A program made the translations under genes and the position numbers. Below are positions 13,404 to 20,869 of a stretch of DNA of 37,605 bases, piece by piece. This DNA is from Acidobacteriota bacterium (GTDB taxonomy: Bacteria > Acidobacteriota > UBA6911): positions 1-37,605 of the forward strand of contig JAFGAO010000168.1 in NCBI GenBank assembly GCA_016933615.1. The letters are read 5' to 3'. The notes below the pieces were generated by a model. It saw only the letters and a program-made list of their open reading frames with translations. It ran no database searches and was not told where the DNA came from. Position 1 is the stretch's first letter. Every line of letters starts with the position of its first letter.

Positions 13404-15863
13404 ATGGCCGGGAAGCTGAAGGCCGAAGAGAATGACTATAACTGGAGATTCAGGTATCGCTATGAAACTCTGCGGGCGATCCTCAATCGAAACGGCCGGG
13501 TTCTCGAAATTCTTTCCGATCTGGAAGCGGATTACAATCATCTTGCTTTTTCCGATTTTCAGGTGCGCCGCTCCGTGAGGCGGTTATTCGATGAAACCTG
13601 CCTTATGGCCCAGGAACTCAATATCCTGAGCCATGGCCGGCATTCCGCTTTATTCGGCGCGCTTGACAGGATCCGGCGGGAGGTGAACGGAAAAGAGCAG
13701 GAGGTCTCCGAACGGCAGCAACGCCCTCTGTCGGTTCCTTTAAACGACGAGGAATCCCTGGATCCCGGCCTGGTCGGGGGAAAGGCCGCCGGCCTCTCAT
13801 CGCTGTATCACAATTTCCCCGGCCGCGTGCCGGAAGGCTTCGTTCTCACCACCGGCGCGTATGAGCAGTTTCTGAGAAAGGGGAAGCTGTTCGAACAGAT
13901 TCGGCTTCTGCTGAAGGACCTGGAGTATACGTCGGACCGGGACCGCTTCCGCCAACGGTCCGGATCGATCCGGGAAGCGATAGTTTCCGCGGAACTGCCG
14001 GCGTCCCTGCACGAGGAGATCCGCCGGCAAGCCGCCGCTTGCGGCGCGGCGGAAACCTCTTTATGGGCGGTACGGTCCAGCGCCGTCGGCGAAGACGGCA
14101 GGTTTTCTTTTGCCGGCCAGTTCGACAGTGTTCTGAATGTTTCCCCGGAGGATCTTCCGCGGGCCTACAGGGAAGTAATTGCGGGCAAGTTCAGCGAACG
14201 GGCCATCACGTACCGGATCCATTGTGGTTTCCGGGAAGTGGATACTCCCATGGCGGTCCTTTTTATGCCGATGGTCGACGCCAGGGCGGCCGGCGTTGCC
14301 TACACGGTAGATCCCGTGGACCCGGAATCCGACACCATGGCAATCCATTGCGTGAATGGCCTGGGTCAAGCGGTGGTTAAAGGCATCGGCGTACCGGACA
14401 GCATTGCACTCTCGCGGCAGGCGCGACCGGAAATCCGGCGCATGCAGGCGTCCGGGATCCCGGTCGAAAAGCTCGAGTACCTGTCTCGGGAAGAGATAAG
14501 GGAAGTCGGAGCAACGGCATGGAAAGCCGCCGTCGCCTTCGGCCACGATCTGGACATCGAGTGGGCTGTGGATAAAAACGGTCATGTCCGGTTGCTGCAG
14601 GCCCGCAGGGTGCAGCCGGCCGGTTCCGTTAAAACCGGGGAGGTGAAGCCCGGGAAGGGGACATGGCTTATCGGCAAGGGAACCACTATTTTCCCCGGAA
14701 GGGCTGAAGGCCCGGTTGCCGTGCGCTCCGCGGAAAATCCGGATCCCATTCCCAAAGGAGCCGTTCTGGTTGTCAGGCAGCCGACCCCGGACCTGGCGCC
14801 GCTGCTGTCCGAAGCCGCTGCGGTGATCGCGGCTGAAGGGAGCCCGGTGGGGCACCTGGCGACGCTTCTCCGGGAATTCGCCGTCCCGTCCATATTCCAG
14901 GCCGGCGGACAAATCGCGGATCTGCGGGAAGGCCATGTAATAAGCGTCGACGCCTCAAGGCGCAGGGTTTATCCGGGATCCCTCTGGCCGGGAATGAAAG
15001 AGCGCGTCCTGGCAAGGCTGGCATCCGCCGGGAAACGGAAAGAGGAGGGGCCGCTCTTCCGCAACATCCTGGCTTTGAACCTGGTCGATCCTTTCGGGCC
15101 GGGCTTCAAGCCCGGACGCTGCCGTTCCGTTCATGACGCCATCCGTTTCATTCACGAAATGGCCGTACGGTCCATGTTCCGGTTCGGGGATGAACACTCG
15201 AGATTCCTGAACCGGAAAACAAAGCGGCTTAAATCTGAAATCCCAATGCCGATTCATGTATTGTCCCTGGAGCAGGAACTGCCGGCGGAAGAAAAGGCCT
15301 TGGCGCCGGAATTTCTTTCCAGCACTCCTTTTGAAGCCTTCTGGAAAGGGTTCTCCGACCGCCGGCTTGCCTGGCCGGACCGCTGGGGCGGGGTCCACGC
15401 GGCGATCTCCAGCGATCTTCAGGATCAGGTGTTCGGCGGGGCGAAGGGCCCGCGCCGCAGAAAAGATCCCAATTACCTTATTTACGCCCGGGACTACATG
15501 AACTTCAACGCCCGTTTCGCCTACCACTACGCCATGGTGGATTCCCTTCTCGGGCCGGGAGAACGGAACAACTACATCCAGCTGCGGTTTCACAGCGGCG
15601 GCGGAAGCGATGAACGGCGAAAACGCCGCGCGGGGTTTCTGGAAAGGGTCCTGAGGGAGTCCCGATTCGGCGTGACCCGGGAAGGCGATCTGATCACGGC
15701 CTGGTTCCGGAATTACCCCTCGCAGGACACCCGGCTGGCCCTCACGCTGCTCGGCCGTCTCCTGGTCTGTTCGCGGCAGCTGGATATGTTGATGCACATG
15801 GACAGCGACGTTACAATGTTCGCGGATCATTTTCTGGCGGGGAAGTTCCAGTCATTTTCGTAA
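13404..15863 (+). CDS. PEP-synthase-like ATP-grasp / phosphohistidine protein with a novel C-terminal domain
   Basis: The protein has 819 residues from the ATG at 13404 (AAAGGGGG site). Residues 20-95 are helical. Residues about 120-420 form the ATP-grasp domain of PEP synthase/PPDK: VGGKAAGLSSL, LWAVRSSAVGEDGRFSFAGQ, GVAYTVDPVDPES and DIEWAVDKNGHVRLLQARR. Residues about 430-525 form the swivelling domain with candidate phospho-acceptor His484 in EGSPVGHLATLLREFAVPSIF. The usual PEP/pyruvate barrel is absent; residues 540-819 are an unrecognised domain ending in NYIQLRF and LITAWFRNYPSQDTRL. Rifampicin phosphotransferase has a comparable plan (ATP domain, different acceptor domain, His domain), so an ATP-dependent phosphotransferase with an unknown acceptor is the best inference. 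The terminal domains recur without the core in the 328-residue neighbour. Confidence 0.85.
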   Translation: MAGKLKAEENDYNWRFRYRYETLRAILNRNGRVLEILSDLEADYNHLAFSDFQVRRSVRRLFDETCLMAQELNILSHGRHSALFGALDRIRREVNGKEQEVSERQQRPLSVPLNDEESLDPGLVGGKAAGLSSLYHNFPGRVPEGFVLTTGAYEQFLRKGKLFEQIRLLLKDLEYTSDRDRFRQRSGSIREAIVSAELPASLHEEIRRQAAACGAAETSLWAVRSSAVGEDGRFSFAGQFDSVLNVSPEDLPRAYREVIAGKFSERAITYRIHCGFREVDTPMAVLFMPMVDARAAGVAYTVDPVDPESDTMAIHCVNGLGQAVVKGIGVPDSIALSRQARPEIRRMQASGIPVEKLEYLSREEIREVGATAWKAAVAFGHDLDIEWAVDKNGHVRLLQARRVQPAGSVKTGEVKPGKGTWLIGKGTTIFPGRAEGPVAVRSAENPDPIPKGAVLVVRQPTPDLAPLLSEAAAVIAAEGSPVGHLATLLREFAVPSIFQAGGQIADLREGHVISVDASRRRVYPGSLWPGMKERVLARLASAGKRKEEGPLFRNILALNLVDPFGPGFKPGRCRSVHDAIRFIHEMAVRSMFRFGDEHSRFLNRKTKRLKSEIPMPIHVLSLEQELPAEEKALAPEFLSSTPFEAFWKGFSDRRLAWPDRWGGVHAAISSDLQDQVFGGAKGPRRRKDPNYLIYARDYMNFNARFAYHYAMVDSLLGPGERNNYIQLRFHSGGGSDERRKRRAGFLERVLRESRFGVTREGDLITAWFRNYPSQDTRLALTLLGRLLVCSRQLDMLMHMDSDVTMFADHFLAGKFQSFS

Positions 15864-15939
15864 GGCTCGATTCCCCCGTACGGGGTTCGATGCGGGAGGT
15901 CTGCTTCCGCTTCGGGCAGCCGGCAAGGAACCTTCTATC

Positions 15940-17481
15940 ATGAACATGACGGTCCAAGACAACCCGATGCCGCCCGGCAGCCCGAACACTCCCAGTCGGG
16001 AGCTGGGCAAGGAATACCTCGAGGATATCGCCCTCAAGTCCCGGCCGGTCATCAGCATCCGCTTCAGGCTCTTCCTTGCTTTTCTGGTGATCTTTGCATT
16101 CTCCATGATTGTGGCTTTATGGTCCATTTACGCGCTTTCCGGCATCCAGGCTAAAATTCTTTTTCTGGAGGCGGCTGGCGACTATCTTGCCGAGATACAG
16201 CAGGCCCGCCGTTTTGAAAAGAATTTTCTTCTTTACGGGACCAACCTTGAAGATTCCATGCAGCACCTGCAGACCGCCGAGGAGATTCTTCAAAAAAACA
16301 AGAATACTATTGAGAAGATACTGGGGCGCAATTCCATCCGGGGCATGTCCCTCCAGTTGAGCAACTACCATAAGGTGCTGGAGAAGGTCGGCGAGGCCGG
16401 CGACACCGATGAACGGAACCGGTACGAGCCGGAGCTGCGCGAGTATGGAGGGCAGCTGGTTTCCGACGCCACAAATTTCGTAGAAAAGGAACGGGAGGCG
16501 GTCGAGGGGGCCCTTTCGCTCTCCCGCCGCGTCCCCTTTTACTTCCTCGGAATCCTGATGGTGTTGATCATCGTCATCACCTCGTTCCTGGTGAAGAACA
16601 TCCTTTCGACGCTGAACCGTTTCCTTGAGTACACCAACAGGATCGGGGAGGGGGACTTTTCTCCCATATTGCCGAAGAGGAAATACCGCGATGAATTTTC
16701 CCAGCTCGGGCTTGCCTTCAACCACATGATCCGCGAGCTGGACAAGCGCCACAAGATCCTGATCGAGTCCCACAAACTGCGCGCCGTCGGGACGCTGGTC
16801 GCCGGCGTCGCGCACGAACTGAACAATCCCTTGAACAACACCATGCTGACGGCAGGCCTCCTCGAAGAGGACTTCGGGCGGCTGCCGGACGAAGAGAAAC
16901 TGGATCTGGTCCGGGACATCATCAAGGAAACGGATAGGTCGAAGGTGATAGTCCGGCATCTTCTCGATTTCGCCCGCGCCAGCGAATACAAAATTGTCGC
17001 CATGGACCTGGAGAAACTGCTGGAGGGTTCCATACGCCTCGTTCACAACCGGGTCAAGCTGGCTAAGATCGACCTGCAGATAAAATTGACGCCGGACCTT
17101 CCCCCCGTTCACGGCGACGAACAGGCTTTGCAGCAGGTATTCATAAACCTCATTCTCAACGCCGTGGACGCTCTCCCCCCCAAAGGCAAAATCGCCATTA
17201 CCGATTCCAAAAGCAGCCAAGGGGGGTTTATAGAGATTAAAATAACCGACAACGGCGCGGGCATACCGGAGCATATCTTGCCCCGCATCTTCGACCCGTT
17301 CTTCACCACGAAAGTGAAGGAGAAGGGAACGGGCCTGGGTCTGTCGGTTTCCCAGGGGATCGTGCGCCGCCTGGGCGGGAACATCACGGTGGAGAGCCGT
17401 GTCGGCATGGGGACGACTTTTACGGTGCTTCTGCCGACAACCGAGGTTCCTTCTTCCGTTTCCGCCGCCGCGGACTCCTGA
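15940..17481 (+). CDS. Membrane HAMP sensor histidine kinase
   Basis: The protein has 513 residues from the ATG at 15940 (AAGGAA upstream). A first membrane helix lies near residues 45-68. A periplasmic helical sensor region of about 130 residues follows (rich in Glu/Lys heptads, recalling four-helix-bundle sensors) and a second helix near 195-218. A HAMP linker follows (NRIGEGDFSPILPKRKYRDEFSQLG). The H box is VAGVAHELNNPLN with His292. The ATPase domain has NLILNAVDAL (N box), DNGAGIP (G1), FDPFFTT (F) and GTGLGLSV (G2). It closes the cluster and is the likely phosphodonor for the NtrC-type regulator at 7.1 kb and the lone receiver at 13.0 kb. The periplasmic signal is unknown. Confidence 0.93.
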   Translation: MNMTVQDNPMPPGSPNTPSRELGKEYLEDIALKSRPVISIRFRLFLAFLVIFAFSMIVALWSIYALSGIQAKILFLEAAGDYLAEIQQARRFEKNFLLYGTNLEDSMQHLQTAEEILQKNKNTIEKILGRNSIRGMSLQLSNYHKVLEKVGEAGDTDERNRYEPELREYGGQLVSDATNFVEKEREAVEGALSLSRRVPFYFLGILMVLIIVITSFLVKNILSTLNRFLEYTNRIGEGDFSPILPKRKYRDEFSQLGLAFNHMIRELDKRHKILIESHKLRAVGTLVAGVAHELNNPLNNTMLTAGLLEEDFGRLPDEEKLDLVRDIIKETDRSKVIVRHLLDFARASEYKIVAMDLEKLLEGSIRLVHNRVKLAKIDLQIKLTPDLPPVHGDEQALQQVFINLILNAVDALPPKGKIAITDSKSSQGGFIEIKITDNGAGIPEHILPRIFDPFFTTKVKEKGTGLGLSVSQGIVRRLGGNITVESRVGMGTTFTVLLPTTEVPSSVSAAADS

Positions 17482-17608
17482 GAGCGGCAGGGTCCGCTAT
17501 GTCCGCACGCTGACAGTATGCCCAAACGGCTGCGAACTTCCCGCCCCGAAACAGGCGCCGGATCCGAAGGGATGTCGTTGTGCGCCCGCGGGGTGGAGGC
17601 AATGCTGT

Positions 17609-19648
17609 TTACGCCGGTTGTTCGCGGTATCCCAAGACCATCATGGTGATGTCGTCGTGCTGGGGCGCATTTGCGGAAAAGGAAAGGACGCTCTCCTCGA
17701 GACGGGACAGGATCACCGCGGCGTTCGATCGCGCATTCGACCGCAGGAGGTCCACCAGCCGCGGGAGACCGTACTCCTCCTGGGAGGAATTGAGGGCCTC
17801 GATGACGCCGTCGGTGAACAGCACCAGGTGATCGCCCGGCTGCATCCGGACGGAGCCCTGCTCGTAGGCCGCGTCGGCGAAAAGGCCGAGGACCGTTCCC
17901 CCCGTCTGCAGCTCCTTCATGGAACCGTCGCGGCTCACCAGGAGCGGGGCATTGTGCCCGGCGTTGACGTAGATGCAATTTCCTTCAGAATCGAGCATCC
18001 CGAGGAAAAAAGTCACGAAACGGCTGCCTGTCCCGCGCTGAACCAGTTCGCGGTTGACGCCGCCGATAATTGCGGGAATAGGCGCATCGAGGAAATTCTG
18101 CGCCGCGAACATTCCCTGAACCAGGGAGGCCAGGATCGCGGCGGGCATTCCTTTGCCCGCCACATCGCCCACCGCGAATCCGAAATCCCCGTTCTCCAGT
18201 TCGAAGTAATCAAAGTAATCCCCGCCGATGGAGTAGCAGGGCAGGCTCCGGCTGCAGGCCCGGATGAATTCAAGATTCCTGGTCGGCTGGGGAAGCAGGG
18301 CCTGCTGGATCTCTTTCGCGATGGCCAGCTGTTCATCGAACCTGCGTTTGTCCTGGGAATCCTTGTAAAGCCGGGCGTTGAAGATCGCCATCGCGGCTTC
18401 CGATGCCAGTGTTTCCAGCGCGTCGATGCGGGTTTCCGACATTTTGGAGCCGATATTGGGGCTGTCCACATAGAGAACGCCGATGGATTCAGCGGGGCCC
18501 ACGGTTGATGTGCCGAAGTTGTCGCGCGCGGTAATATAGCGCAGGGGAACGCAGGAAATGCTGCGCAAACCGAGCTGCCGCGTGGAATCGTGTCCCTCAT
18601 TTGCCTGATCGAAATCAAGATCCTTGATGATAACCGGGCGGCCGGTCCTGAAAACATCCTGGGGGACCCGCTTGCTCGTCCGGAAGCACGATCCGTCCAA
18701 CGAATGCTTGTTGTTGTCGCGGGCGCAGCGGAAGACCAGCTCTCCGCTTTGTTCCTTGAGCATGATGACTCCCCGCTCCGCTCCCGTCAGCTCAATCGCG
18801 GTATCCACAACCAGGGCGAGGAGGTCGTCAAGCACCGCAATGGAGCTGAGAGCCCGTAGAGCCTTGAACAGCTTCCCGACTTCCTTGAATCCGTAGAGCG
18901 ACAATCCGGTTTCGGCCCTGGGATCCGAGAGGCTCAGAAGGCTTTGCAGGAGATCCCCCTTGTGGAATGAAAGGCTCGTTCCCTGCGGGCCTCCAAGCTG
19001 AATCCTGTCCCCGTCGGTCAACCGGGCCTGCTGAATTCTGACGCCGTTGAGAAAAGTGCCCATCTTGCTGTCCAGATCGTGCAGGAAATATTCGCCGTCC
19101 TCGACCAGCACTTCGGCGTGACAGCGGGATACACCCCTCTGGCTCAAAATCAGGTCGTTTCCCCCGCTTCTCCCCAGGGTCATTCGCGGAGGGCTGATGT
19201 CGACCCTGTTTTCCTTTCCGCTCTCGTCAAGATAAAAAATGAGGGCGGTTACGGGCGAGGCCGGATTCTCCCGGCGGGACGGCAGCCTCTGGGCGAGGCG
19301 CCGGAGGCTGGCGCTCAGGGAATCGGGGGTGAGTGGGGCGGAAAGGACGTCGGCCGCTCCCTCGCGCCAGGCGTCGAGAATGGTGTTTTTGGTAGCGGAG
19401 TCGCTCACGATCACCACCGGCAGGGAAGGCTTCAGCCCGGTTTTCTGTTTCAGCCTTCCCAGGGCGCCGTCCTCTTCTTCGGCTTTCAGATAGACAATGT
19501 CTATCGGCTGCTCGCTGATCGGTTTTTTTGCCCTGTCTATATCGGCCGCGGTCCATATCCTGTGCCCGGAACGGGTTAAATGCGCCCGGGCGGAATCTTC
19601 CTCCCCGGCGTTGATCCCGATCAGCAATATATTATAGCAGTCTGCCAT
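17609..19648 (-). CDS. Pseudo-receiver / FHA / GAF / SpoIIE-type PP2C phosphatase
   Basis: The protein has 679 residues; the ATG at 19648 is chosen over an upstream start because a GGAG lies 8 nt before it. Residues 1-115 resemble a receiver, but the acceptor position carries Lys (IDIVYLKAEEED), so it should not be phosphorylated in the usual way. Residues about 150-215 form an FHA domain (LGRSGGNDLIL..RGVSRCHAEV...DSKMGTFLNG) that binds phosphothreonine. Residues about 255-430 form a GAF domain. Residues 445-679 form the PP2C core with metal ligands in GGDYFDY, VGDVAGKGMPAA, AGHNAPL, FTDGVIEA and HDDITMMV. It probably dephosphorylates the STAS antagonist encoded 77 nt upstream on the same strand, releasing it to bind a kinase/anti-sigma factor located elsewhere. 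Confidence 0.92.
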   Translation of the reverse strand: MADCYNILLIGINAGEEDSARAHLTRSGHRIWTAADIDRAKKPISEQPIDIVYLKAEEEDGALGRLKQKTGLKPSLPVVIVSDSATKNTILDAWREGAADVLSAPLTPDSLSASLRRLAQRLPSRRENPASPVTALIFYLDESGKENRVDISPPRMTLGRSGGNDLILSQRGVSRCHAEVLVEDGEYFLHDLDSKMGTFLNGVRIQQARLTDGDRIQLGGPQGTSLSFHKGDLLQSLLSLSDPRAETGLSLYGFKEVGKLFKALRALSSIAVLDDLLALVVDTAIELTGAERGVIMLKEQSGELVFRCARDNNKHSLDGSCFRTSKRVPQDVFRTGRPVIIKDLDFDQANEGHDSTRQLGLRSISCVPLRYITARDNFGTSTVGPAESIGVLYVDSPNIGSKMSETRIDALETLASEAAMAIFNARLYKDSQDKRRFDEQLAIAKEIQQALLPQPTRNLEFIRACSRSLPCYSIGGDYFDYFELENGDFGFAVGDVAGKGMPAAILASLVQGMFAAQNFLDAPIPAIIGGVNRELVQRGTGSRFVTFFLGMLDSEGNCIYVNAGHNAPLLVSRDGSMKELQTGGTVLGLFADAAYEQGSVRMQPGDHLVLFTDGVIEALNSSQEEYGLPRLVDLLRSNARSNAAVILSRLEESVLSFSANAPQHDDITMMVLGYREQPA

Positions 19649-19725
19649 AGACGATGCTCCGATGTCGCTGTTGCCGCGCACCACAAACAGCCTTGCCTGT
19701 TATTTCGTCGATCGCTCGATGCAGT

Positions 19726-20064
19726 TTAATGAAAGCTGGCAACGGCGGCTTTTTCTTCGTCGTAGGTGTCGAAAACGGTCATCAGCTTCGTAATCGTAAG
19801 CAGCTGTTTTATTTTGTTCGTCAAGTTGAGCAGCTTTAAATGCGCGCCGTTTCTGGCGGCGCTGGCGTAGCTGCCCACCAGTTCGCCGATCCCCGAACTG
19901 TCGATATAGCTGATTTCGCCGAGGTTGAGAAGGATCTTTTTCGCGCCGCCGTCCAGAAGTTCCCGGACCGTATTGCGGACCGACATCGTTCCCGCGCCCA
20001 GGGTGATTTTCCCGCTGCAATCCACTATCTTGACATCTCCAACCGTCCGTACTTCGATCTTCAT
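19726..20064 (-). CDS. STAS-domain anti-sigma factor antagonist
   Basis: The protein has 112 residues from the ATG at 20064, preceded by GGAGG; longer in-frame DNA upstream has no family match. The motif YIDSSGIGELVGSY holds the Ser (56/57) phosphorylated by RsbW/SpoIIAB-type kinases. KLLNLTNKIKQLLTITKLMTVFDTYDEEKAAVASF is the typical C-terminal half. Phosphorylation inactivates such antagonists and PP2C phosphatases reactivate them; the phosphatase gene directly downstream is the obvious partner. No anti-sigma kinase is encoded in the window, so the switch must be completed elsewhere or act on a non-sigma target. Confidence 0.93.
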   Translation of the reverse strand: MKIEVRTVGDVKIVDCSGKITLGAGTMSVRNTVRELLDGGAKKILLNLGEISYIDSSGIGELVGSYASAARNGAHLKLLNLTNKIKQLLTITKLMTVFDTYDEEKAAVASFH

Positions 20065-20162
20065 GATAAACCTCCATATCTCCGGAGAGGTCCTTTTGGG
20101 GACGTGTTCCAGTTTATATGCACCGGATTTTACGGTCGCCCGGCGGGAAACATGTCCCGCCG

Positions 20163-20597
20163 TCAAAACGCCGGTTTCGCCTTGAGCACGCCGAGCTGCA
20201 GAAGGATGCCGGTGAAATCGTAGATCCGGATTTCATTTGCTATCTTGCCGCCTGTAAAGTAGAACAGGCAGGAAAGGCGGAACTGGACTCTCTTTCCGGT
20301 GGGCGCGAGGCCGCAGAAATCCCTCTGCTGCGTGCCGGTCATCTTTATGAACTGCGCAGCCCGGTCCCGGTCAATCAACAGGCACTCGGTAATGTACTCC
20401 GCGTCCGGAAAAATTTTGTACCACTCCACGTAACTTTTATGGATTGCGCTGCGGCCCTTGATCTTTCCCCAAAGAGGGCTTTCTATTTCTCCGTCTTCGG
20501 CGTGGCCTATGGCAAGCGCGTCGGCATCATGGCCTTGCCAGGCTGTGTCCCTTTTTCTGAAAAAATCCGAAATTTCCGAGCGTTTCATGATTTTCAC
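20163..20597 (-). CDS. NTF2-like / SnoaL-like domain protein
   Basis: The protein has 144 residues from a GTG at 20597 or 141 from the ATG at 20588; the GGAGGG site is very close to the GTG and rather far from the ATG, so the start is open. The pattern of an N-terminal helix (SEISDFFRKRDTAWQGHDADALAIGHAED), a GxIKGRSAIHKSY segment and alternating strands (FIKMTGTQQRDFCGLAPTGKRVQFRLSCLFYFTGGKIANEIRIYDFTGIL) is that of SnoaL-like ester-cyclase folds. These fold families include isomerases, cyclases and pure binding proteins, so no reaction is claimed. It lies 98 nt upstream of the STAS gene on the same strand. An AT-rich candidate -10 (tataat, minus strand) lies near 20740 without a clear -35. 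Confidence 0.75.
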   Translation of the reverse strand: MKIMKRSEISDFFRKRDTAWQGHDADALAIGHAEDGEIESPLWGKIKGRSAIHKSYVEWYKIFPDAEYITECLLIDRDRAAQFIKMTGTQQRDFCGLAPTGKRVQFRLSCLFYFTGGKIANEIRIYDFTGILLQLGVLKAKPAF

Positions 20598-20869
20598 TCT
20601 CCCTCCGGCTCATTGCAGCCCCCCGGGGTCGCCGGGGATCCGTATCACCGGATTAGGCATTGTTTGCGGGCATACCGTTTCTCGGAAAACTCAGTGCGCT
20701 GCTTGGATACCTGGATAATTCGTTCTGTGAAACTGCGATTATTATATTCGAACCATACTGTTTGGAAAAGCTGAATTCAAGGTTTCAATTTTGTTTCAAT
20801 CGACGGCCTCCGGCCGGGTGATCCTGAGAAACGGTCCGGTCCTGGGAGTATTAATGAACGGCTTCCTTT

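Noticed and set aside
15871-15884. Palindrome ccccgtacgggg between the ATP-grasp and kinase genes as a terminator
   Set aside because: The stem is short with no adequate loop and no T-run; the operon probably continues through it.
20598-20869. tRNA or small RNA gene between the NTF2-like gene and glutamate dehydrogenase
   Set aside because: No cloverleaf, anticodon arm or conserved T-loop sequence could be found; only AT-rich promoter-like DNA is present.
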